Assembly: GCA_032622095.1 (NCBI GenBank)
Contig: CP136064.1
Span: forward strand, 37,004,426 to 37,068,425
Reading direction: 5' to 3'
Source of the DNA: Siphonodentalium dalli
Lineage: Eukaryota; Mollusca; Scaphopoda; Gadilida; Siphonodentaliidae
DNA length: 64,000 nucleotides
In this document: in pieces, positions 45,301 to 55,832 of the stretch
Position numbering within the stretch: the stretch's first letter is position 1
Layout of the letters: every line of letters starts with the position of its first letter
Program-made: the position numbers and the translations under genes
The notes under the pieces: generated by a model
Told to the model about the DNA's origin: nothing
Databases searched by the model: none
Seen by the model: the letters and a program-made list of their open reading frames with translations, nothing else

Positions 45301-46976
45301 CCACCCTACCGCATCGTTTATTTGGTCAAAATCGGTTCATATATACCAAAACGGCTATGGTTGCCACTTTGGCCACCTACTGTGGCAACCGTATGGGCTA
45401 GAGGGTGCGGTTTTCGGTTTTTGTATCTAATTTTGGGGTGGGCCACCCAACTGCACCGTTTATTTGGTCAAAATTGGTTCATATATACCAAAACGGCTAT
45501 GGTTGCCACTTTGGCCACCTACTGTGGCAACCGTATGGGCTAGAGGGTGATGTTTTCGGTTTTTATATCTAATTTTGGGGTGAGCCACCCTATCGCATCC
45601 TTCATTTGGTCAAAATCGGTTCATAAATACCAAAACGGCTATGGTTGCCACTTTGGCCATCTACTGTGGCAACCGTATGGGCTAGAGGGTGAGGTTTTCG
45701 GTTTTTATATCTAATTTTGGGGTGGGCCACCCTACCGCATCGTTTATTTGGTCAAAATCGGTTCATAAATACCAAAACGGCTATGGTTGCCACTTTGGCT
45801 ACCTAATGTGGCAACCGTATGGGCTAGAGGGTGCTGTTTTCGGTTTTTATATCTAATTTTGGGGTGGGCCACCCAACCGCACCGTTTATTTGGTCAAAAT
45901 CGGTTCATAAATACCAAAACGGCTATGGTTGCCACTTGGCCCACCTACTGTGGCAACCGTATGGGCTACAGGGGTCCGGTTTTCGGTTTTTATATCTATG
46001 GGGTGGGCCACCCTACCGCATTCTTTATTTGGTCAAAATCGGTTCATAAATACCAACACGGCTATGGTTGCCACTTTGGCTACCTACTGTGGCAACCGTA
46101 TGGCCTAGAGGGTGCGGTTTTCGGTTTTTATATCTAATTTTGGGGTGGGCCACCCAAACGCACCGTTTATTTGGTCAAAATCGGTTCATAAATACCAAAA
46201 CGGCTATGGTTGCCACTTTGGCCACCTACTGTGGCAACCGTATGGGCTAGAGGGGTGCGGTTTTCGGTTTTTATATCTAATATTTTGGGGTGGGCCACCC
46301 TACCGCACCGTTTATTTGTTCAAAATCGGTTCATAAATACCAAAACCTACTGTGGCAACCGTATGGGCTAGAGGGATGCGGTTTTCGGTTTTTTATATCT
46401 AATTTTGGGGTGGCCCACCATACCGCACCGTTGATTTGGTCAAAATCGGTTCATAAATACCAAAACGGCTATGGTTGCCACTTTGGCCACCTACTGTGGC
46501 AACCGTATGGGCTAGAGGGATGAGGTCTTCGGTTTTTATATCTAATTTTGGGGTGGGCCACCCTACCGCATCGTTTATTTGGTCAAAATCGGTTCATAAA
46601 TACCAAAACGGCTATGGTTGCCACTTTGGCCATCTACTGTGGCAACCGTATGGGCTAGAGGGGTGAGGTTTTCGGTTTTTATATCTAATTTTGGGGTGGG
46701 CCACCCTACCGCATCGTTTATTTGGTCAAAATCGGTTCATAAATACCAAAACGGCTATGGTTGCCACTTTGGCCACCTACTGTGGCAACCGTATGGGCTA
46801 GAGGGATGCGGTTTTCGGTTTTTATATCTAATTTTGGGGTGGGCCACCCAACCGCACCGTTTATTTGGTCAAAATCGGTTCATAAATACCAAAACGGCTA
46901 TGGTTGCGACTTTGGCCACCTACTGTGGCAACCGTATGGGCTACAGGGATCCGGTTTTCGGTTTTTATATCTTATT
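42335..46976 (+). repeat. 143-bp satellite array, block 2 (plus orientation)
   Basis: About 32 monomers, head-to-tail and opposite to block 1. Several are 119-bp variants lacking the same 24 bases ('ggctatggttgccactttgg' plus ccac), for example near 43281, 43685, 44661 and 46345. Marked variants (tgagccaccctatcgcatcc; gaggtcttcgg; cacccaaacgcaccg) recur at multi-monomer distances, which indicates higher-order duplication. The first monomers at the island edge are diverged. Recurrent frames are shadows of the repeat. Confidence 0.97.
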
Positions 46977-47580
46977 TTGGTATTTATGAACCGATTTTGA
47001 CCAAATAAACGGTGCGTTTGGGTGGCCCACCCCAAAATTAGATATAAAAACCGAAAACCGCACCCTCTAGCCCATACGGTTGCCACAGTAGGTAGCCAAA
47101 GTGGCAACCATAGCCGTGTTGGTATTTATGAACCGATTTTGACCAAATAAAGAATGGGGTAGGGTGGCCCACCCCAAAATTAGATATAAAAACCGAAAAC
47201 CGGACCCCTGTATCCCATACGGTTGCCACAGTAGGTGGCCAAAGTGGCAACCATAGTCGTTTTGGTATTTATGAACCGATTTTGACCAAATAAACGGTGC
47301 GGTTGGGTGGCCCACCCCAAAATTAGATATAAAAACTGAAAACCGCACCTCTCTAGCCCATACGGTTGCCACAGTAGGTGGCCAAAGTGGCAACCATAGC
47401 CGTTTTGGTATTTATGAACCGATTTTGACCAAATAAACGATGAGGTAGGGTGGCCCACCCCAAAATTAGATTTAAAAACCGAAAACCTCACCCTCTAGCC
47501 CATACGGTTGCCACAATAGGTGGCCAAAGTGGCAACCATAGCCGTTTTGGCATTTATGAACCGATTCGTACCGAATAAAC
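46977..47580 (-). repeat. 143-bp satellite, inverted block 3
   Basis: About four monomers. They carry, in reverse order, the private variants found at about 42535-43135: ttaaatcta, accccattcttt, caacacggc, ggctacc and the 'cgtaccgaataa' end. The block is therefore an inverted copy of the start of block 2. The switch point near 46976 shares ttttgg on both sides. Confidence 0.93.
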
Positions 47581-48041
47581 GTATGCTTAATTATGTTTTA
47601 ATTTGCTGCCCTATATAGTGTGTATTTGTGTCCGTATGTTTATTTAAACTGTGGGATTGCCAGGCAGACTATATATACTAAAGGTCAATCAGAATGGATT
47701 ATTTACTCAGATCAAGAAATGATGTTGCTGTTTGGAAAAACCTATTTTCGACAAAACATTTCTGAATTTGAGACATTTATATGATTGACACAATAGAGCT
47801 TTCCAGGCTGGATTTATGCTATGTTGGGAATTGCTACCGTGTCGCCCCGTATACTCGTATCGACATTGGCAGAATTATCCACCCTGTACTCTTATTCTGC
47901 ACTGCATGTATGCTTATTTAGACCCCGCGAGGGTTCCTCCAATTTATGCACAGAAGCATTGGCAGCTCAGATTTGAATCATGCGTTGAAAGTGCTGGGAT
48001 AAATTGATATTCCGTGACTATATATACGTTTACGAATATAT
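47581..48041 (+). repeat. Inverted-duplicate spacer S (left copy)
   Basis: Non-satellite DNA beginning tatgcttaattatgttttaa and ending acgtttacgaatatat. It is repeated, inverted and nearly identical, at 52833-53306. It contains a 63-codon frame, equally present in the other copy, with no recognisable domain. Confidence 0.93.
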
Positions 48042-51000
48042 CGGTTCATAAATACCAAAACGGCTATGGTTGCCACTTTGGCTACCTACTGTGGCAACCG
48101 TATGGGCTAGAGGGGTCCTGTTTTCGGTTTTTATATCTTATTTTGGGGTGGGCCACCCTACCGCACCGTTTATTTGGTCAAAATCGGTTCATAAATACCA
48201 AAACGGCTATGGTTGCCACATTGGCCACCTACTGTGGCAACCGTATGGGCTAGAGGGTGCGGTTTTCGGTTTTTATATCTTATTTTGGGGTGGGCCACCC
48301 TACCGCACCGTGTATTTGGTCAAAATCGGTTCATAAATACCAAAACGGCTATGGTTGCCACTTTGGCCACCTACTGTGGCAACCGTATGGACTAGAGGGT
48401 GCGGTTTTCGGTTTTTATATCTAATTTTGGGGTGGGCCACCCAACTGCACCGTTTATTTGGTCAAAATTGGTTCATAAATACCAAAACGGCTATGGTTGC
48501 CACTTTGGCCACCTACTGTGGCAACCGTATGGGCTAGAGGGTGATGTTTTCGGTTTTTATATCTAATTTTGGGGTGAGCCACCCTATCGCATCCTTCATT
48601 TGGTGAAAATCGGTTAATAAATACCAAAACGGCTATGGTTGCCACTTTGGCCATCTACTGTGGCAACCGTATGGGCTAGAGGGGTGAGGTTTTCGGTTTT
48701 TATATTTAATTTTGGGGTGGGCCACCCTACCGCATCGTTTATTTGGTCAAAATCGGTTCATAAATACCAAAACGGCTATGGTTGCCACTTTGGCTACCTA
48801 CTGTGGCAACCGTATGGGCTAGAGGGGTGCGGTTTTCGGTTTTTATATCTAATTTTGTGGTGGGCCACCCAACCGCAGCGTTTATTTGGTCAAAATCGGT
48901 TCATAAATACCAAAACGGCTATGGTTGCCACTTTGGCCACCAACTGTGGCAACCGTATGGGCTACAGGGGTCCGGTTTTCGGTTTTTATATCTAATTTTG
49001 GGGTGGGCCACCCTACCGCATTCTTTATTTGGTCAAAATCGGTTCATAAATACCAACACGGCTATGGTTGCCACTTTGGCTACCTACAGTGGCAACCGTA
49101 TGGCCTAGAGGGTGCGGTTTTCGGTTTTTATATCTAATTTTGGGGTGGGCCACCCAAACGCACCGTTTATTTGGTCAAAATCGGTTCATAAATACCAAAA
49201 CGGCTATGGTTGCCACTTTGGCCACCTACTGTGGCAACCGTATGGGCTAGAGGGGTGCGGTTTTCGGTTTTTATATCTAATATTTTGGGGTGGGCCACCC
49301 TACCGCACCGTTTATTTGTTCAAAATCGGTTCATAAATACCAAAACCTACTGTGGCAACCGTATGGCTAGTGGGATGCGGTTTTCGGTTTTTTATATCTA
49401 ATTTTTGGGTGGCCCACCATACCGCACCGTTTATTTGGTCAAAATCGGTTCATAAATACCAAAACGGCTATGGTTGCCACTTTGGCCACCTACTGTGGCA
49501 ACCGTATGGGCTAGAGGGATGAGGTCTTCGGTTTTTATATCTAATTTTGGGGTGGGCCACCCTACCGCATCGTTTATTTGGTCAAAATCGGTTCATAAAT
49601 ACCAAAACGGCTATGGTTGCCACTTTGGCCATCTACTGTGGCAACCGTATGGGCTAGAGGGGTGAGGTTTTCGGTTTTTATATCTAATTTTGGGGTGGGC
49701 CACCCAACCGCACCGTTTATTTGGTCAAAATCGGTTCATAAATACCAAAACGGCTATGGTTGCCACTTTGGCTACCTACTGTGGCAACCGTATGGGCTAG
49801 AGTGGTCCGGTTTTCGGTTTTTATATCTTATTTTGGGGTGGGCCACCCTACCGCACCGTTTATTTGGTCAAGATCGGTTCATAAATACCAAAACGGCTAT
49901 GGTTGCCACTTTGGCCACCTACTGTGGCAACCGTATGGGCTAGAGGGTGCGGTTTTCGGTTTTTTTTTATCTAATTTTGGGGTGGGCCACCCAACTGCAC
50001 CGTTTATTTGGTCAAAATTGGTTCATAAATACCAAAACGGCTATGGTTGCCACTTTGGCCACCTACTGTGGCAACCGTATGGGCTAGAGGGTGATGTTTT
50101 CGGTTTTTATATCTAATTTTGGGGTGAGCCACCCTATCGCATCCTTCATTTGGTCAAAATCGGTTCATAAATACCAAAACGGCTATGGTTGCCACTTTGG
50201 CCATCTACTGTGGCAACCGTATGGGCTAGAGGGTGCGGTTTTCGGTTTTTATATCTAATTTTGGGGTGGGCCACCCAACCGCACCGTTTATTTGGTCAAA
50301 ATCGGTTCATAAATACCAAAACGGCTATGGTTGCCACTTGGGCCACCTACTGTGGCAACCGTATGGGCTACAGGGGTCCGGTTTTCGGTTTTTATATCTA
50401 TGGGGTGGGCCACCCTACCGCATTCTTTATTTGGTCAAAATCGGTTCATAAATACCAACACGGCTATGGTTGCCACTTTGGCTACCTACTGTGGCAACCG
50501 TATGGCCTAGAGGATGCGGTTTTCGGTTTTTATAATTAATTTTGGGGTGGGCCACCCAAACGCACCGTTTATTTGGTCAAAATCGGTTCATAAATACCAA
50601 AACGGCTATGGTTGCCACTTTGGCCACCTACTGTGGCAACCGTATGGGCTAGAGGGGTGCGGTTTTCGGTTTTTATATCTAATATTTTGGGGTGGGCCAC
50701 CCTACCGCACCGTTTATTTGTTCAAAATCGGTTCATAAATACCAAAACCTACTGTGGCAACCGTATGGGCTAGAGGGATGCGGTTTTCGGTTTTTTATAT
50801 CTAATTTTGGGGTGGCCCACCATACCGCACCGTTGATTTGGTCAAAATCGGTTCATAAATACCAAAACGGCTATGGTTGTCACTTTGGCCACCTACTGTG
50901 GCAACCGTATGGGCTAGAGGGATGAGGTCTTCGGTTTTTATATCTAATTTTGGGGTGGGCCACCCTACCGCATCGTTTATTTGGTCAAAATCGGTTCATA

Positions 51001-52360
51001 AATACCAAAACGGCTATGGTTGCCACTTTGGCCTTCTACTGTGGCAACCGTATGGGCTAGAGGGGTGAGGTTTTCGGTTTTTATATCTAATTTTGGGGTG
51101 GGCCACCCTACCGCATCGTTTATTTGGTCAAAATCGGTTCATAAATACCAAAACGGCTATGGTTGCCACTTTGGCCACCTACTGTGGCAACCGTATGGGC
51201 TAGAGGGATGCGGTTTTCGGTTTTTATATGTAATTTTGGGGTGGGCCACCCAACCGCACCGTTTATTTGGTCAAAATCGGTTCATAAATACCAAAACGGC
51301 TATGGTTGCGACTTTGGCCACCTACTGTGGCAACCGTATGGGCTACAGGGATCCGGTTTTCGGTTTTTATATCTAATTTTGGCGTGGGCCACCCTACCGC
51401 ATTCTTTATTTGGTCAAAATCGTTTCATAAATACCAACACGGCTATGGTTGCCACTTTGGCTACCTACTGTGGCAACCGTATGGGCTAGAGGGTGCGGTT
51501 TTCGGTTTTTTATATCTAATTTTGGGGTGGGCCACCCTACCGCACCGTTTATTTGGTCAAAATTGGTTCATAAATACCAAAACGGCTATGGTTGCCACTT
51601 TGGCCACCTACTGTGGCAACCGTATGGGCTAGAGGGGTGCGGTTTTCGGTTTTTATATCTAATATTTTGGGGTGGGCCACCCTACCGCACCGTTTATTTG
51701 GTCAAAATCGGTTCATAAATACCAAAACCTACTGTGGCAACCGTATGGGCTAGAGGGGTCCGGTTTTCGGTTTTTATATCTAATTTTGGGGTGGCCCACC
51801 ATACCGCACCGTTTATTTGGTCAAAATCGGTTGATAAATACCAAAACGGCTATGGTTGCCACTTTGGCCACCTACTGTGGCAACCGTATGGGCTAGAGGG
51901 ATGAGGTCTTCGGTTTTTATATCTAATTTTGGGGTGGGCCACCCTACCGCACCGTTGATTTGGTCAAAATCGGTTCATAAATACCAAAACGGCTATGGTT
52001 GCCACTTTGGCCACCTACTGTGGCAACCGTATGGGCTAGAGGGTGCGGTTTTCGGTTTTTATATCTAATTTTGGGGTGGGCCACACTACCGCACCGTTTA
52101 TTTGGTCAAAATTGGTTCATAAATACCAAAACGGCTATGGTTGCCACTTTGGCCACCTACTGTGGCAACCGTATGGGCTAGAGGGTGATGTTTTCGGTTT
52201 TTATATCTAATTTTGGGGTGAGCCACCCTATCGCATCCTTCATTTGGTCAAAATCGGTTCATAAATACCCAAACGGCTATGGTTGCCACTTTGGCCATCT
52301 ACTGTGGCAACCGTATGGGCTAGAGGGGTGAGGTTTTCGGTTTTTATATCTAATTTTGGG
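48042..52360 (+). repeat. 143-bp satellite array, block 4 (plus orientation)
   Basis: About 30 monomers, including 119-bp variants near 49342, 50747 and 51727. It carries the same ordered variants as block 2: the segment from 46141 is followed at about +3000 bp by its counterpart from 49141, and again from about 50546. It stops abruptly at ttttgggg, followed by the 20-bp inverted repeat. Confidence 0.97.
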
Positions 52361-52380
52361 GTAACCGATGTCACCGTAGT
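52361..52380 (-). repeat. 20-bp exact inverted repeat, right copy
   Basis: gtaaccgatgtcaccgtagt is the exact reverse complement of 35035-35054 and marks the right edge of the satellite. Confidence 0.9.
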
Positions 52381-52832
52381 ATAAATTATATTAATGTTAC
52401 AAGTGTGATCAGATTAATAGTTGAATCCGATTGGCTACTTCGAATAAAATGTACGACTCTATCGTAGAAAATTAAAATTATTTGATTCCTTGCGGGGCCG
52501 ATCATGCGACAAAATGTCGTACGATCTTCCACCGCACACGCTGCGATTTGACCCGTAACCGGTGCCCGATATTTGTCATACGATATATAATATATCGCAT
52601 CGTGTGTGGCGGCCTTTAGGCTTTACGATTGTAATTTGTATCGTTGTCGTCTAACTGTTCACTTCATACGTAGATATTAATAATATGATCGTACGTGACA
52701 CGTAATGGAGCAACCACCAAGTTGATCATTAAGTTCAATATTACAATAATTATAGGATGTTACGTACAGGGTACTACATGTGCTAGTCCACTCGGAGAAA
52801 TGTCTGTGTCATCAAACTAAAATACCATGTTA
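52381..52832. other. Unique spacer with a small inverted repeat
   Basis: No gene. At about 52530-52615, ccaccgcacacgctgcgat and atcgcatcgtgtgtggcgg form imperfect inverted arms around an AT-rich palindrome (gatatataatatatc), probably a small MITE. Confidence 0.55.
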
Positions 52833-53306
52833 CAACTTGGATTGATATATTCGTAAACGTATATATAGTCACGGAATATCAATTTATCCCAGCACTTTCA
52901 ACGCATGATTCAAATCTGAGCTGCCAATGCTTCTGTGCATAAATTGGAGGTACCCTCGCGGGGTCTAAATAAGCATACATGCAGTGCAGAATAAGAGTAC
53001 AGGGTGGATAATTCTGCCAATGTCGATACGAGTATACGGGGCGACACGGTAGCAATTCCCAACATAGCATAAAGCCAGCCTGGAAAGCTCTATTGTGTCA
53101 ATCATATAAATGTCTCAAATTCATAAATGTTTTGTCGAAAATAGGTTTTTCCAAACAGCAACATCATTTCTTGATCTGAGTAAATAATCCATTCTGATTG
53201 ACCTTTAGTATATATAGTCTGCCTGGCAATCCCACAGTTTAAATAAACATACGGACACAAATACACACTATATAGGGCAGCAAATTAAAACATAATTAAG
53301 CATACA
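52833..53306 (-). repeat. Inverted-duplicate spacer S (right copy)
   Basis: Reverse complement of 47581-48041 with only scattered differences (for example gaggtaccctcg here against the complement of gagggttcctcc there). Confidence 0.93.
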
Positions 53307-54435
53307 AGTATAAGAGTACAGGGTGGACATAGAAGCATACATGTATGCTTATTTAGATCCCCAAGAGCAGTTGGGTGAGCGTACTTAGCAGAGCGGCGCG
53401 TACCCCTGTTACGTGTATTTGGTGGAACACTCTGTTACATGTAGCAAGCATGCATACGGACAAACTTCCGGGAATATCAACAACTCTGAAACGCACTGTG
53501 AAATTAAGAAATAGCCATGAATTAATAGGAGCAATTAACAGATTTGTGGACTGTTATCACATTGCATGTCGCAAGCATACGGACACATCTGCCACTATAT
53601 CAATACCGCACGCTTGGTACGAAAGATAATTATACACAAAATCGCATGCATGTCTTATACGGTACTGTCGTCATTGTATCGGACAAGTGTAATGTCACGA
53701 GGATGACACGATCAGTCAAATTCCCTTAGTGTTATACTTCTCTGATCGCAGAAGTCTCATAACCTATTGACAGGTAACTTTGTTTGATTGAGGGTTTAAC
53801 GTCGTTTCAGCCGCTAGGCCATATCACGACTATGTCATTTCCCACTTGACAGGTAACACACATATGCGGTTCTGTCAACTTCTGTGTTTATCTCACACTG
53901 AACTGATATAATTATGCTAAATGATTTCCTCTACATCCCTGACAGAAAGGTGAGTGGTTCAATGTAAGCGGGAAATTTCAAGTTGGAAACTCATAGATTC
54001 AACCACACAAATGGAAACTTTAAGCATTTTATAGTGACAATATTTCTTGGGATAATTGTCATATCTCACAAAATTTAATCGACAACAAATACTCGGGCAT
54101 GTCAGGTAGCGTCGAGATTACTGTAACGGTATCCATTTACTGGCTATGCCACAACCGTAAGGCTGTATATTTTAAAACTTTTTTTACAATTCGTTCCGGC
54201 ACTTATAATTTACACTGCGCTACTGCCTCAATATAAAAGGACTGTCAGATCTATATGCAATATGCGTTCATTATGTTGACCAAGGTCGTTAAACTATATG
54301 GACGAATCTTCCGGAATATCGATATATCCATGCAACCATGATACATAGATTTAACAACAGAAAATGGTAGTAAGGCTGTATTACAAAACTTGTCTCCTTT
54401 AAAATATCGCACGATTTCAAATTACAGTGCATAAC
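53307..54435. other. No recognisable gene
   Basis: Several frames of 60-84 codons without motifs. Low-level internal similarity ('tagcaagcatgcatacggac' against 'cgcaagcatacggacac'). Confidence 0.4.
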
Positions 54436-54438
54436 TAA

Positions 54439-55832
54439 GGGTCTATTCTCATTGCACACGCGCGTGCGATTAATCGCAGCGTTTTTTAAGGTCGAGCGGC
54501 TCTATATGTGTGTTCGATGGCATTCCTTCCTCCCACTGCTAAGAGTTCCCCCAATAGGGGGTGGGGGTCTGACGAACACATTCATACACAGGTCTAGGGT
54601 AGGTTGGAGGATGATAAAGTACTTTCGGTTGGGGGTGACCACATACAGGCCTATATATGCTGACACATTAACTTTAATTTTCCTCAGTTAGATTTACTCA
54701 GGTATAAGTTGAGTATAACGAGCCATGCCATCAAAATGACATAAGTTTTGAGGACACAATTATATCTAGCTAATTATAATTAGAAATAGAGGGTTCAATT
54801 CCATGTAGTTGGGCATAAATATGCATATTTTATTCCAGCTTGAAACGTATATAACACTATATAGTACGATCACAACCCAGATTACAGGAGTTTTATGTAT
54901 ATATTTGTTATTATCACTCAAGATTATCAAAAGTGTACGATTCAAGTGGTTGAATTAGATCTTTCAACATTTTACCTTATAGTTAGCTAGGTCTGACAAC
55001 AATCGTCTTTCTGAATAAAGCTCATTTAAAACATTTGTACTCAAACATATGATAAGTAAAAATTATGGGGAAAGAGGGGATGAGACCCCAATTTGTTGGG
55101 AAAAAAACAAATAGATTTGCATGTAGGGAGGATGGTAGACCCATGGTTGGGAGGGATTTTTATGTTCAACCCTGTGTATGAACGTTTTTTTTTTCAGACC
55201 CCCTCCCCCATCATCGAGTGCTCATTTGCATAGCCGCTGGCAACAGCGACAACGCGGTACTATAATTGACGAACCACCATTCAAATAGAATAAGTGATGG
55301 GACTCAGAATTCGACCTTAAGAGTCACACACGCAACGTTTCAGGTCGAATTCTCTTCGCATGCATGAGCGATTGATTTCAATTTGATCGCCATTGGCGGC
55401 TTATCATCAGTGATCGCACATGCTAAACGGTACATTACTATCAATCTATATATTCACAATCTTGGGTACAGTGTTGCGCGAGACTGACAGGTAATATAAT
55501 TCGACTGAATTCTACAAAAATCACCACTGATGCCAGAGATGCGTTGGAAACTTCTTTCCAAGCCATTTCCTTTCCGTACTTCATTTATTATTTTATCGCC
55601 CATCAGTAATAAGAATGAATGTACCCGGATAGTATATGTGACCGAGTGAACCATGCCATTCTCTGTAACGGCTATCTCGATGACGAGGTTGATTGCATAA
55701 GATGATTGGTCACGAATAGGACGTGGTTCTTTGAGGAAGGTAATTGATCACGAATCGCTCTGTGTTATGTTAACACGCACCTTAAAAAACGCTGCGATTA
55801 ATCGCACGCGCGTGTGTAATGAGAATAGACCC
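54439..55832. mobile_element. PIF/Harbinger-like non-autonomous element (1,394 bp)
   Basis: Terminal inverted repeats of about 50 bp begin gggtctattctcatt and contain the palindromes cacgcgcgtg and gcgattaatcgc. The flanking 3-bp duplications are taa (54436-54438 and 55833-55835), as for PIF/Harbinger. The interior has no transposase frame. Near 55295-55345 it holds 'cagaattcgacct' / 'aggtcgaattct', a small internal hairpin. Confidence 0.88.

Noticed and set aside
42335-52360. Dozens of overlapping 60-123-codon frames with a recurring MPLWPPTVATVWARG start
   Set aside because: They repeat once per 143-bp monomer, change frame with each unit and mirror the satellite. No codon-level constraint is visible.
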